DNA of 64,000 nucleotides from JAIBJN01 sp963825255 (GCA_963825255.1 CAWGSF010000001.1:570686-634685); one strand, 5' to 3'. Shown: positions 30,150 through 40,802, counted from the first letter of the stretch. Program-made: numbers and translations. The notes: generated by a model from the letters alone, not told the origin.

Positions 30150-30510
30150 GGGGGCGACCTGGTCTCGACGGGGTCGGTTCTCCGGAAGAGCTGCAAGCCG
30201 AGGTCCCCGGTCGGCCTCGTAAAACAACCGGGAACAACGCAAGTGCGAACAAGAACGAACTCGCACTCGCTGCCTAACTAGGTAGCGCGTCGGCTCCGGT
30301 CTCGGCCCGTGGATCGGAAACCCGGCGTCAGAAAACGGGCTCGCCGCCGACGGAGGGCCGATCGCCCGAGGCGGGACACTTCAGGATCGACTAGTCCGAC
30401 GGTAGGTTTGCCAGCCCACCGGCCGTAGGGCGAAACGCAAGGGCAGGCTGAGCTTGGAGAGGCTCTTCACGGTGCGGCTTCGGACGCGGGTTCGATTCCC
30501 GCCGCCTCCA
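30150..30510 (+). ncRNA. ssrA: Transfer-messenger RNA
   Basis: tmRNA rescues stalled ribosomes. The 5' end GGGGGCGACCTGGTCTCGAC and the 3' end (T-arm GCGGG-TTCGATT-CCCGC, then CGCCTCC and discriminator A at 30510) pair to form a 7-bp acceptor stem with one G-T. CCA is not encoded. The tag frame starts at GCA 30239-30241 and reads ASANKNELALAA before TAA at 30275-30277; the LALAA-type end is the degron of bacterial tags. Pseudoknot arms lie between. Its last 35 bases form part of a 38-bp direct repeat whose second copy lies 10.3 kb away. Confidence 0.95.
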
Positions 30511-30513
30511 TCG
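30476..30513. repeat. Direct repeat attL-like (3' end of tmRNA gene)
   Basis: 38 bases identical to 40803-40840, covering the tmRNA T-arm, the acceptor 3' strand and three bases beyond. Integrases that target tmRNA genes leave such a copy at each end of the element. Confidence 0.85.
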
Positions 30514-30603
30514 GCTTGGTTGAGCCAAGAATCGATCGCAGAAATCGGTGGCCCCGCTCCTGGCCGATGACTCACAAGAGCGGGCCACTGGCGGCCGTCG
30601 GAG

Positions 30604-32010
30604 TCACGATCGGAGTTGCCGTGTCGCTGCTCCCGACTCTTGTGCCTGGTGTCTCGCCCCGGTGTCGTTGTCGAGGCGGTTGCGCGCGTCGAGCGCAGCA
30701 AGCCTGTAGACCTCGGTGAACGTGGGGGCGTTGAAGCTCGTATCGGTGAGGTAGTCAACGGGCAGCTCGCCTGCGATCACCGCCTGCCCGACGTGAACGA
30801 GCTCCGTCGCCGAGGCGCCGATGATGTGAACGCCGAGGAGGCGTCTCGTCTCCTCGTGCACGAGCAGCTTCAGCAGACCTACGTGATCGCCTGCGATCTC
30901 CCCGCGGGCCACTTGGCTGTAGCTGGTGATGCCGACAACGTACGGCACCTGCTCGCGGACGAGCTCCCTTTCGTTCGAGCCAACGAAGGAGATCTCCGGG
31001 ATCGTGTAGATACCGTACGGGAGCAGGCGGACCGACGACCCTGCGTGCTCGCCGAACGCCGCCAGTGCCGCGAATCGACCCTGGTCGGTCGGCCTTCGCA
31101 CATCGTCGTGAGAGCCGATCACCTCGCCGGCGGCGAAGATGTGATCTGCGCTCGTTCTGAAGTCCGCCCCGACCGCGATGAGCCCCCCGGGGGCAGCCTC
31201 GAGCCCCGCCGCCTCGAGGTTGAGCGAGTCGGTGGCTCCGCGGCGCGCCGCTGCGTGGAGGGCGACCTCGGAGACCAACTCCTCCCCGCCGCGCAGCTGG
31301 AGGACGGCGTGTCCGTCCCTGGTTCGGGCAGCCTCGACGTCCTCGCCCAGTCGCAGGTCGACTCCGAGACCGCGAAGGTGATAGCCGAACGCCTCGACGA
31401 GCTCGTCGTCGACGAAGTCGAGGAGTCGCTCCCGCCGGTCGACGACCGTGACCTCGACCCCGAGGATGGCGGCCATCGAGGCGTATTCGAGCATGGTCAC
31501 GCCGGCGCCGACGACCGCAAGACTCTCGGGGATGGCGCTCAGCCCGAGCAGGCCGTCGGCATCCAGCACGCGGTGCCCGTCGAACTCCGTGCTCGCAGGG
31601 CGCGCCGATTTCGTGCCGACCGCAATCACGAAGCGCTCGCCGGCGATCCTGCGGCCGCTCACCTCGAGCGTGTGGGGATCGACGAACGACGGGCTCCCGG
31701 CCAGCACGTCGATCGAGTTGCGCCGCAGCTCGTCGCGCATCGAGTCCAACTCGTGCTCGATCATCGGCCCGGCGCGCCACAGGAGGTCGTCCATCGTGAG
31801 CTCGTGCTTCCTGTCGCGGGCGAGGGCATAGGGGCTGAGTACCTGGCCGGTCAACTCGACGATCGCGGCGCGCAGAGCCCGGGCCTTCAGCCAGCTCCCG
31901 GTCTCGGACCGGCCGGCGAGCGCGTCCTCACGCGCCGCGAGCGCAGTCCGTCTTCCGAGCCTGGCTGCCTGAACCGCCGCGGCCCGGGCGGCCGTGCCGG
32001 ATCCGATCAC
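30604..32010 (-). CDS. SthA-like pyridine nucleotide-disulfide oxidoreductase fold protein, island copy, probably decayed
   Basis: Family fold as in soluble transhydrogenase/lipoamide dehydrogenase: FAD motif IGSGTAARAAAVQAARLG, second nucleotide motif, IFAAGEVIG and a dimerisation domain ending FNAPTFTEVYRLAALDARNR. Three odd points compared with the copy at 52580-54019: the ATG start of that copy is replaced here (CGC), leaving only a GTG (32008-32010) inside the first beta-strand; the second Rossmann motif reads GAGVTMLE instead of GAGVIGLE, losing a key Gly; and, as in the other copy, the redox Cys pair is absent. It diverges from the LAL regulator. Confidence 0.75.
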   Translation of the reverse strand: MIGSGTAARAAAVQAARLGRRTALAAREDALAGRSETGSWLKARALRAAIVELTGQVLSPYALARDRKHELTMDDLLWRAGPMIEHELDSMRDELRRNSIDVLAGSPSFVDPHTLEVSGRRIAGERFVIAVGTKSARPASTEFDGHRVLDADGLLGLSAIPESLAVVGAGVTMLEYASMAAILGVEVTVVDRRERLLDFVDDELVEAFGYHLRGLGVDLRLGEDVEAARTRDGHAVLQLRGGEELVSEVALHAAARRGATDSLNLEAAGLEAAPGGLIAVGADFRTSADHIFAAGEVIGSHDDVRRPTDQGRFAALAAFGEHAGSSVRLLPYGIYTIPEISFVGSNERELVREQVPYVVGITSYSQVARGEIAGDHVGLLKLLVHEETRRLLGVHIIGASATELVHVGQAVIAGELPVDYLTDTSFNAPTFTEVYRLAALDARNRLDNDTGARHQAQESGAATRQLRS

Positions 32011-32137
32011 GATGAGGTCGTACGTGGTCGTCGCCTCGTCAGGGTAGGAGCCGCGCCGCCCGGTCGCATCGGTGAAACGGCCGGTGGTCGTCGGGTGCGG
32101 ACTTGCCGAAAGTCGCCTCGTGCTTCACGCTGCCTGC

Positions 32138-34920
32138 GTGCTCTACGGGCGTGACGCCGAGCGGGCCGAGATCGGAAGGCTGCTCAAGGCGGCTCGCGAC
32201 TCGACGAGCGGCGTGCTCGTCATGTACGGCGAGCCGGGCGTCGGCAAGACCGCGCTGCTCAGGGATGCCCGCGACCGAGCCGGCGACATGCACATCCTCA
32301 CGGCGCGAGGCGTCGAGTCCGAGGCGGAGCTTCCGTTCGCCGCGCTCGACCAGCTCCTCCGGCCGGCGCTGAGCCATCTCGACCGGCTCCCTGGCCCGCA
32401 GGCGGCGGCACTCGGCGGCGCGCTGGGCCTCCGGGGCGGGGGCGGAGAAGAGCGCTTCCTCGTCTACGCCGCGTGCCTCTCGCTCCTCTCCGAGATGGCG
32501 GATCGCCGTCCCGTGCTCTGCCTCGTGGACGACGCGCACTGGCTCGACAAGGTCTCGGCCGAGGCGCTGCTGTTCGTCGCGCGCCGCCTCGACGCCGAGG
32601 GCATCGTGATGCTGTTTGCGGCCCGCGAGGGCGAGGTCCGCGGATTCGAGGCGCAAAGACCTGCCGTCGCTGCTCGTCGAACGGCTCGACCCTGAGGCGT
32701 CGGCGACCTTGCTCGCCCGGGTCGCAAGCTCGGCGGCCCCGTCGGTCCGCGAGCGCCTGATCGAGCAGACGCAAGGGAACGCCCTCGCGCTCGTGGAGCT
32801 GCCCGTCGGCGCTCAGCGAAGGTCAGCTGGCCGGCGACGAGCCGCTTCCGGAGGCGCTGCCGCTCACGTCTCGCGTCAAGAGCATCTTTCTCGAGCAGGT
32901 CCGGCGGCTTCCGGACGAGGCTCAGCGCGTCTTGCTGGTCGCCTCGGCCGACGACCTGGAGGACGCACGGCTCGTCGCCCGGGCGAGCGAAGCGCTCGGC
33001 GCCGGCGCGCGCGGGCTCGACCTTGCGGAGCAGGCAGGCCTCGTCTCCGTGCGCGGAAGCCGGCTCGATTTCCGGCATCCGCTCATCAGGTCGGCGGTCT
33101 ACGAGGCGGCGACGTCGAACGAGCGTTTGGTGGTCCATCGCGCGCTTGCCGACGCGCTGGCAGAGGACGACGAGCACGCGGACCGCCGGGCCTGGCACCT
33201 CGCAGCATCGGTTCTCGAGCCCGACGAGGGCGTCGTCCGCGCGCTCGAGGAGGCGGCTGCCCGCGCCGAGGAGCGGGGCGGCTATCTGGCCGCGGCGAAG
33301 GCGTTCGCGCGCGCCGCCGAGCTCTCGTCGGACGGGCACGCCAGGGGCCGCCGCCTGGCCCGCGCCGCGCGAGCTGCCAGCATCGCAGGCGCCGACGAGT
33401 ATGCGGTCGAGCTGGCCGGCCAGGCCGACCCTCTCGTCGGCGACAAGCTCCTTCGGGCGGAGCTCGCGCTCGCGGTCGGAGTCGCCGAGCTTCGCTGTGG
33501 CCACCCGCTGGACGGCGTCTCCAGGCTGACCGTCGCTGCTCGCGAGGTCGCGGAGCGCGACGCAGCGAAAGCGGTCGAGCTGCTCATCTGGGCAAACGCT
33601 GCTGCGTCGATAAGCGGCGACCCTTCGGCTCGCGCAGAGGTCTCCAGGCTGGCTGCCGATGTCGTATCCGCGGGCGGGGACGACGAGCTCGTGTCGGTCG
33701 CCCGGGCCCTCGCTGTCTTTGCGCAGGTCCGGGGCGGCGATACGTCGGCCGACGGTGCCCAGCTCGAGGAGGCGTTCGCACGGGCTTCCACCTTCGACGA
33801 TGCTCAGCACGTCTACGCGGTCAGCGTCGCCGCTCTCTTCGTCGGGGACAATCAGCGTTTCGCGACGCTGATCAACCGGGCTACTTCCCTCGCTCGGGCA
33901 CGCGGGGAGCTCGGGATCCTCGCGGAAGCGCTCTCCCTGAGCGCCGCCCAGCACTACCTGGCGCAGCGCTTCGAGGAGGCAGCGCACGTGGCGCGCGAGG
34001 CGCTGCGGTTCGCGCGCGAGCTCGGGGCCGCCAATTCCGCCTCGACTCCTCTGGGCCTCCTCGCGTTCGCAGCGGCCATTCGCGGTGACGACGACGAGGC
34101 TCGTCAGCGAAGCGGTGAGATGCTCGAGCTTGCCGCTGCGCACGGCCTGCCGGCGCGCGCCACGTACGCCGTGTACGTGCTGGCCATGCTCGAGCTCGGC
34201 CGCGGACACTGGAACGAGGCTCTCGAGCACTTCAGGGTTGTCGCCGATCCTCGCCCGGACGTCGGCGACGCGTTCCTGGCCAAGGGCGCAACTCCCGATG
34301 CGATCGAAGCCGCGGTGAGGGCAGGCCGCCTGGAGGAGGCCTGTGCTGCGCTCGCAGGATTCGAGGAGTGGGCGCCGGACTCGGGCTACACGTGGGTGCA
34401 GCCTCGACTCTCAGGCTGTCGCGCTCTCCTTGCCGACGGCGACGAGGCGACCTCGCACTTCGAGGAAGCGCTCCGGCTCGGTGCCGACGGCGGCCCATTC
34501 GACCTCGCGCGCCTCCAGCTTCTCTACGGCGAGCACCTACGGCGGGAGCGCCGGCGCACCGATGCGCGAGTGCAGCTCCGCGCCGCTATCGAAGGGTTCG
34601 AGCGCCTACGCGCGGAGCCGTGGGCCGAGCGGGCGCGGGCCGAGCTGCGCGCGTCCGGCGAGACGGCGCGAAAGCGCGACCCGAGCACGGTCGACCAGCT
34701 CACGCCCCAGGAGCTCCAGATCGCCCGCTTCGTGGCAGAGGGCCTCTCCAACAAGGAGGTCGCGGCCCAGGTCTTCCTCTCGCCCCGGACGATCGAGCAT
34801 CACCTGCGTCATGTGTTCGCGAAGCTCGGCGTCAAGTCCCGCACACAGCTGGCGCGCCTCCCTCTGGGCCCTGGGCTCATCGCGGCAATTGGGCACCTGA
34901 GCGTGCTGGCCTCCGCCTGA
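32138..34920 (+). CDS. LAL-type LuxR regulator, island copy, two frameshifts
   Basis: Large ATP-binding regulator of the LuxR family. P-loop GEPGVGKTALLRDARDRAG and Walker B VLCLVDDAHWLDKVSAEALL stand at the N-terminus, a long helical repeat region fills the middle, and a C-terminal LuxR HTH (LTPQELQIARFVAEGLSNKE, then FLSPRTIEHHLRHVFAKLGV) binds DNA. Compared with the intact copy at 54102, one extra base at 32654 and one in the CCC run at 32802-32804 shift the frame twice; once removed, both genes have exactly 927 codons. As given the protein stops in its ATPase part at 32695. The GTG at 32138 opens LYGRDAERAEIGRLL; an in-frame GTG at 32072 is further upstream. Confidence 0.85.
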
Positions 34921-35013
34921 CGAAACGCGCGCCGCACCGGCGGTATTACCGATGCGATCGCGACGGCGGGCGCCCTAGGTTGGCCTCAAGGACCGCTTCG
35001 GAAGGAGACCCCG

Positions 35014-37255
35014 ATGCCCAGCGCCCCTATCGAGAAGGACTCGAACCGACCCACGAATCTTGCTGCGCGGATGGCCCGGTGGAGCGCCCACCATCGAAAG
35101 AAGGCGATCTTCGGCTGGCTCGCGTTCGCGTTCGTGGCGTTTGCGATCGGGAACTCGCTCGTCACCCAGAAGGAGATCGTCTGGGAGACCTCCGGGCCCG
35201 GGGAGTCCGGACGGGCGGACACGATTCTCTACGAGGAGTTCAAGCAGCCGGCCGGTGAGGCCATCGTCGTCCAGAACGCGGAGCTGACGGCGTCCTCGCC
35301 GGAGTTCCAGGCGGTCGTCCAGTCGGTGGTCGACGAAGTCTCGGCCCTTCCGGAGGTCGCGAAGGTCGAATCGCCCTTCGACCCCGGGGAGAGCGCCGGC
35401 CTGGTCTCCGGTGACCAGCACTCGGTTCTGATCCCCGTCGACATCGCCGGCCCCTCCGACGAGGCCGTCGACCACGTCGATCCGATCGTCGCGGCCGTCG
35501 ACGAGGTTCAGCAGGCGAACCCGGGCTTCTACGTCGGATCGTTCGGCGAGAGCACCGGGAAGGAGATCGAGGCTGCGTTCTTCGACGACCTCAAGAAGGC
35601 GGGGCTCTACTCCATCCCCTTGACGCTGGGCATCCTCTTGATCGCCTTCGGCGCGCTCGTCGCGGCGGGCATCCCGCTCCTGCTGGGGCTCACGGCGGTC
35701 CTCGCGGCGATGGGTCTCGTGGCGGTCTTCAGCCAGGCTGTTGCCGATGAGTGACGGCGTCGGCGCGATCATCCTCCTGATCGGGCTCGCGGTCGGCGTC
35801 GATTACTCGATGTTCTACTTGAAGCGCGAACGCGAGGAGCGTGCGGCCGGCCGAAGCGAGGAGGCCGCGCTCGAGGCGGCGGCAGCGACCTCCGGTCGAG
35901 CGGTTCTCGTCTCGGGGCTCACCGTGCTCGTGGCCATGTCGGGCATGTTCCTCACCGGGGACGCCGACTTCGCCTCGTTCGCCGTCGCCACGATGACGGT
36001 GGTCGCGGTTGCGATGCTCGGGTCGCTGACGGTGTTGCCCGCGCTTCTCTCCAAGCTGGGGGACAACGTCGACCGCGTTCGTGTGCCGTTCCTCAACCGG
36101 CTGCGCCGCGACGACGGCGAAGGCCGGATCTGGGGGGCCATCATCGAACGCGTGCTCCGGCACCCGGCCCTGTCGGTGACGTTGGCGGGTGGTCTCCTGG
36201 TCGCGCTCGCCGTGCCCGCGCTCCAGCTGCACACGGCCCAGGCCAGCATCGACTCGTACCCGCCGCAGTTCCTGACCGCCTATAACCGCGTCAAGGACGC
36301 CTTCCCGGGTACCGAGATCGGAGCCGACGTGGTCGTCAAGGCGCCTGACGTCGAGGCGCCGGCCGTCCAGGAGGCGATCGGCCAGCTCGAGTGGCGCGCG
36401 CTCGAAACCGGCCTCATGAACGAGCCGATCGACGTCGACGTGAACACGGCGGGAACGATCGCGACCATCTCGATCCCCGTCGAGGGCGAGGGAACCGACT
36501 CGACCTCGAACGCGGCTCTCGCCGCCCTTCGCGACGAGGTGATCCCGCCGACGCTGGGGGCCCTGCCGGGCGCCGAGGTCGCCGTCACCGGCACGACCGC
36601 GCAGGCGAAGGACTACAACGACCAGATGAAGACCGTCGCGCCGCTCGTGTTCGGGTTCGTGCTCCTGTTCGCCTTCTTCCTGATGCTCCTTTCCTTCCGG
36701 TCGGTGGTGATCGCGGCCAAGGCGATCCTGCTCAACCTGCTCTCGATCGGGGCCGCCTACGGCGTCCTCGTGCTCGTGTTCCAGCACGGCTGGGGGAAGG
36801 GGCTTCTGGGCTTCGAGTTCACGGGCGGAATCGACCCGTTCCTCCCGATCCTCCTCTTCGTGATCCTGTTCGGCCTGTCGATGGACTACCACGTCTTCAT
36901 CCTCAGCCGCATTCGCGAGTCGTACGACAGGGGGATGAACACCGACGAGGCCATCGCCCACGGGATCAAGACGACAGCCGGCGTCGTCACGAGCGCGGCG
37001 ATCGTGATGGTGGGCGTCTTCGCCATCTTCGCGACGCTCTCGATGCTGATGCTCAAGCAGTTCGGCGTCGGCCTCGCCGTGGCGATCCTGATCGACGCGA
37101 CGATCGTCCGGGCGGTCCTCCTCCCGGCGTCGATGAAGCTGCTCGGGGACTGGAACTGGTACCTGCCCAGCTGGCTCGAGTGGCTGCCGCACTTCGAGCA
37201 CGGCGAGAAGCTCGAGCCGGTCAAGGCGCCGCCCGTTCCCACGCCGAGCGCCTAG
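35014..37255 (+). CDS. MMPL family transporter, island copy, one frameshift
   Basis: RND-type exporter of the MmpL group, proton-driven. Counterpart of 56976-59213 with very similar sequence. The ATG at 35014 follows GGAAGGAG. The frame stops at TGA 35752-35754 because of one extra base: here CAG GCT G TTG CCG, in the intact copy CAG GCG CTG CCG; removing G35740 restores QALPMSDGVGAIILL. The rest, with GLAVGVDYSMFYLKRERE and GLSMDYHVFILSRIRE and about 11 membrane helices, is open to 37255. Corrected length is 746 residues. Confidence 0.88.
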
Positions 37256-37265
37256 AAGAGCCGTC

Positions 37266-38580
37266 GTGACGAGCGTGACTCAACCCGTCTCCGAATCCGG
37301 CAGGGCCGCCGCGACGCGGGTCGCGGCAGCCCTGCGTCACGGAGGTCGGCCTCGCGCGGCTAGCGCTCGCGGTCATCGGGCTCCACGTGGTCGACGACCG
37401 CTTCCTCCAGCCCGAGCCTGGCCGGTCGGCGAGTGATCACCTGGTCAGTGGCCTCGTGCCGCTCGTCCTGATCTCCGCCGCAGCGATCTCGTACCCGCGG
37501 CTGCGTCCCGGGCTTCGCGCTTCGATCGCACTCCTCTTCGGCTATTTCGGCGTGCTCGCCGGCACGGAAGCCGTCTACTACACGACGAGCGGTGGCCCCT
37601 CCGGCGACGACTTCACGGGGTTCCTGTCGCTCGCCGCCGGACTCCTGTTGCTCGCCATCGGCTCCTCGACCCTCTGGAAGTCGCGGCGGCAGAGCGGCAG
37701 CCGGGCGTGGAGGTACGGGCGCCGCCTGCTGCTGGCGGTCGGCGTGGTGCTCGCAGCGGGGGTCGTTCTCCTGCCGACCTCGATCGCGTACGTCGTCACG
37801 CACTCGGCGCGGGCGGAAGTACCGCGGCCAGAGCTGGGAACCGCGTTCGAGGACGTCCAGTTCAAGACCGCCGACGGCCTGCTCCTACAGGGTTGGTACA
37901 TCCCGTCGAAGAACGGCGCCGCCGTGATCGCCTTCCCGGGCCGGTCGGGCCCGCAGAAGCAGGCACGGATGCTCGCCAGCCACGGTTACGGAGTCCTCCT
38001 GTTCGACCGTCGCGGCGAGGGTGAGAGCGAGGGCGACCCGAACGGCTTCGGCTGGGGAGGGGAGCGGGATCTCAATGCCGCCGCTGGGTATCTTCGGTTG
38101 CGGCCGGATGTCGACCCGAACCGGATCGGCGTCATCGGCCTCTCCGTCGGGGGCGAGATGGCGATTCACGCCGCCGCCCACTCGGATGCCTTCGCCGCGG
38201 TCGTCTCCGAGGGGGCGAGTGGGCAGTCGCTTCGCGACGAGCTCGCGAACCCAGGCTTGCGCGACCGGCTGCTCGACCTCCCCGCCCAGGTCAGCCTCAT
38301 CGCGGCCCTCACGGTCTTCACGGACGAGCTGGCGCCGCCGAGCCTGAACAGCGAGGTCGCCAGGATCGCGCCGACCCCTGTCTTCTTCGTCTACGGCGAG
38401 CACGGCCAGGGCGGAAGCGAGACGCGGCCCAACAAGGGCTTCTACGCGGCCGCGCGGGAGCCGAAGCAGATCTGGGAGGTCCCGAACGGCCAGCACATCG
38501 CCGGCATCACGACCGAGCCGGAGGAGTACGAGCGCCGCGTAGTCGGGTTCTTCGACGACGCCCTCTTGGACACCCAATGA
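37266..38580 (+). CDS. Membrane-anchored alpha/beta hydrolase, island copy, one frameshift
   Basis: Counterpart of 59221-60528. The GTG at 37266 begins TSVTQPVSESGRAAATRVAA; an extra base at 37338 (CGT C ACG) must be dropped to continue TEVGLARLALAVIGLHVVDD. Four or so membrane helices occupy the first third. The hydrolase domain has the oxyanion region VIAFPGRSGPQKQARMLASH, FDRRGEGESEGDPNGFGWGG, the nucleophile elbow GLSVGGEMAIHAAA (G-x-S-x-G), and a late His in NGQHIAGITTEPEEYERRV. Substrate unknown. Corrected length 437 residues. The stop overlaps the next ATG. Confidence 0.82.
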
Positions 38581-39236
38581 ACTCGCGAACTGAGGTGAGA
38601 AGCATGGAAGGCGAGCGCAGCATCCCGGTGCGCCGAGCCGTTCTCTTCGGCGTTCCGCTCCTCTACGTGGTCCTTGGGCTCTTGCATACAGACAATCCCG
38701 AGGTCGGCGACGAGACGGGACTGTTCATCTGGCTGCACATTGCGCAGCTCTTCCTCATCGGCGGACTTGCCTACATACTCTGGCTGCTCGTCGAGGGGAT
38801 CGACGGCCGTGCGGCCAGAGTCGCGCGAGCCCTCATCCTCCCCTTTGTCATCCTGTATACGGCGCTCGACGCCGTCCTCGGGATCGCTTGGGGGATCGTC
38901 GCCGAGAAGGCGAACGAGCTGCCGGTTGCCGACCAGCCTGCGGCGGGCCGGCTCATGGACGCGCTACTCGAGCCCGAACCGCTCGGCTACATCCTCTACT
39001 TCGGCGCGGGCTTGCTCTGGCTCGCCGTCGCGCTCACCGTCGTCACGGCGCTCGGGGGAAGGGCTCCCCGGCCCGCTCTCGCGCTCATGGCGATCGGCGC
39101 GACCGTGTTCGCGCTCGGCCATGCGAAACCGGTGGGGCCGATCGGGATGGCGCTCTTCCTCGCCGGCATCGCCTGGCTCGAGCTGCGGCCCCGTCGGGAA
39201 GCCGCGGGCAACGCCGCCTCGCTGCAGGGGGCTTGA
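38577..39236 (+). CDS. Small polytopic membrane protein, island family member A
   Basis: 219 residues, about six helices (AVLFGVPLLYVVLGLLH; HIAQLFLIGGLAYILWLLVE; LILPFVILYTALDAVLGIAW; ILYFGAGLLWLAVALTVVTA and two more). It shares a pattern with 39239 and 60525: an early HP/HT pair, a helix starting with a His, FxxLYTAxD/YE in the third helix, and a GH-x-KP-x-GPIG segment before the last helix. No characterised family recognised. It is translationally coupled to the hydrolase (ATGA). A downstream ATG at 38604 (MEGERSIPVRRAVL) is an alternative start. Confidence 0.7.
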   Translation: MNSRTEVRSMEGERSIPVRRAVLFGVPLLYVVLGLLHTDNPEVGDETGLFIWLHIAQLFLIGGLAYILWLLVEGIDGRAARVARALILPFVILYTALDAVLGIAWGIVAEKANELPVADQPAAGRLMDALLEPEPLGYILYFGAGLLWLAVALTVVTALGGRAPRPALALMAIGATVFALGHAKPVGPIGMALFLAGIAWLELRPRREAAGNAASLQGA

Positions 39237-39238
39237 CG

Positions 39239-39952
39239 ATGCCGGCCGAGACGGTGCAGGAAGGCGGCGCGTTCCAGCGGGCCGATCGGATCTGGCCGAT
39301 GCCCGTGGCGCTTCGCCGCGTGCTGTTGCTCGTTCCACCGCTCCTGCTCGCGGGCCTCGAGATCCTTCATCCCCAGCCGGACGAGACCGTGCAGGCCCTG
39401 ATGGACGCGTCGACGTGGTTCGCCGGCTTCCACGTCATCCAGCTCGCGCTCACCGGGTTGGTCGGGTTGTCCGTACTTTTGCTCGCAGACAGCTTCGGAC
39501 GCGCGAACGCATGGGTGACCCGTCTTGGAGTCGGAGCCTTCCTCGTCTTCTTCAGCGCCTACGACGCGGTTGCCGGGATCGGCACGGGGCTCGCGATGCG
39601 AAGCGCGCGAGACCTATCGGCCGTGCAACAGGAGGGCGTGTTCGACGTCGTCAAGGACTGGCCGGCTGTGGGGCCGCCGTTCGCACTCAGCATCATCGGG
39701 ACGCTGGGATGGGTGGTCGCGGTCGGGGCTCTCGCTCTGGCGGCTCGCCGCCAAGGAGCGCCGCGACGCGAATGGATCCTCGTCGGACTCGCGGCCGTGT
39801 TCCTGATGGGCGGGCACCCGTTCCCGCTGGGCACGCTCGCGTTCGGCTGCTTCTTCGTCGCCGCGCTCTTGCACGAATGGAGAGCCCGTGAGGTCCGTGG
39901 GAACGATCGGCAGCGGGCCGTTACAGGCGATGAGTTCGAGACGACGAGATAA
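39239..39952 (+). CDS. Small polytopic membrane protein, island family member B
   Basis: 237 residues, six predicted helices, same layout as the gene before it: ILHPQPDETVQAL, FAGFHVIQLALTGLVGLSVL, FLVFFSAYDAVAGIGTGLA, GGHPFPLGTLAFGCFFVAAL. The repeated presence of this family next to the hydrolase suggests a joint function. It starts 2 bases after the preceding stop. Function unknown. Confidence 0.68.
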   Translation: MPAETVQEGGAFQRADRIWPMPVALRRVLLLVPPLLLAGLEILHPQPDETVQALMDASTWFAGFHVIQLALTGLVGLSVLLLADSFGRANAWVTRLGVGAFLVFFSAYDAVAGIGTGLAMRSARDLSAVQQEGVFDVVKDWPAVGPPFALSIIGTLGWVVAVGALALAARRQGAPRREWILVGLAAVFLMGGHPFPLGTLAFGCFFVAALLHEWRAREVRGNDRQRAVTGDEFETTR

Positions 39953-40031
39953 GCACCGGCGCTCGGCTCTCGCGGATGCGCGCGGGAGGTCTGCTTGACG
40001 CCGGAGGCGATGCCTGTCAGAGTCGTCGCGT

Positions 40032-40065
40032 CAAGTCCTGTGGGCCCTCGGGTTCGCAGGACTTG
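40032..40065 (+). terminator. Hairpin after the island operon
   Basis: CAAGTCCTG (40032-40040) and CAGGACTTG (40057-40065) form a 9-bp perfect stem with a 16-base loop, followed by GCATTTTGGG. It lies 80 bases after the last membrane-protein gene and is a plausible terminator of that operon. Confidence 0.55.
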
Positions 40066-40802
40066 GCATTTTGGGGGTCGGGTATCAACCCCTCCCGCGT
40101 AGGTAGGTATCAATCGGCCGGGAGGAGTGATGGGACTCGAACCCGCGTATGGCAGGAGCTTGCGGTCGGTCGGTCGCGTGTCGTCCGCTTCGTGTTAGAT
40201 CCGGAAGCAGCGCTGGTGCGGATCGAATCGAGCCCGCGTTATCGGCGTCAGTTTCGGCAACCGAAACCCCCGCTGAGCAGGGATTTCAAGGCGCATACGG
40301 GATTCGAACCCGTGCTACCGGAGAACGCCGAAGGCAAGCCGGACTCCGGTAGCAGGGGTCAGATCGCACCCGGTAGCGAGCTCAACCCGCACCTGCGGGC
40401 CGTGCTAGAGCGGCTGAAGGAGCGCGATCGGGAGCGCCGCAGATGATGTCTCTGCGAGCTTCTCCGGACGAAGTCGAGCGAGTACGAGCTCCTGGCGGAG
40501 TGGCATGCTGAGCGTGCCCCGTCTGGACGACGAGCACTTCGTTGCCTGCCAGGCGATGGCCGTTGTCGGGATCGTGCTCAGGGAGGTTGCCGAGGCGATC
40601 GAGCTGGGGTGGGGCGAGGAGTCGGACGCGCACTGAACCGTTCGCTGCCATCGTGGGCCATCGAGTTAACCCGTTTCCGTTTGACCCTCAGCGTGAGACA
40701 GCGACGGCTGTCTGGGGTTCCTTTGTGATCATCTCCCGAAACGGTCCGGCGTCGGTAGCCGAGCGTCGAGTGGCGGCGGCGGGCGTTCTAGAAGCGCGGG
40801 GA
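40066..40802. other. Island end without convincing gene; tRNA-like T-arm fragments on the minus strand
   Basis: The open frames here have no recognisable family and carry the peptide patterns (TRTRV, GFEPVL) that arise when tRNA 3' ends are translated. On the minus strand 40297-40313 is a perfect T-arm (ACGGG-TTCGAAT-CCCGT), and 40132-40144 another T-loop (GGG-TTCGAGT-CCC). Neither is part of a full cloverleaf that I can fold. They may be 3' tRNA fragments left by other integrations. Confidence 0.4.

Larger units (their letters stand above)
30604..39952. repeat. Duplicated module, copy 1 (island)
   Basis: Gene for gene parallel to 52580-61187: flavoprotein (minus), LAL regulator, MMPL, hydrolase, membrane protein. 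Long stretches of the MMPL genes are nearly identical at base level. This copy has an additional membrane-protein gene, four single-base insertions and a lost start codon. Confidence 0.88.

Noticed and set aside
30381..30758. ORFs across the tmRNA 3' end
   Set aside because: They cover a clear structural RNA (NRTRV-type peptide) and cannot be genes.
39976..40446. A 156-codon ORF in the island end
   Set aside because: Its peptide contains TRTRV and GFEPVL patterns produced by translating tRNA 3' ends; no ribosome site or family.
30514..40802. Prophage or conjugative element
   Set aside because: No capsid, terminase, relaxase, replication or integrase gene is present; only the att-like repeats are left.
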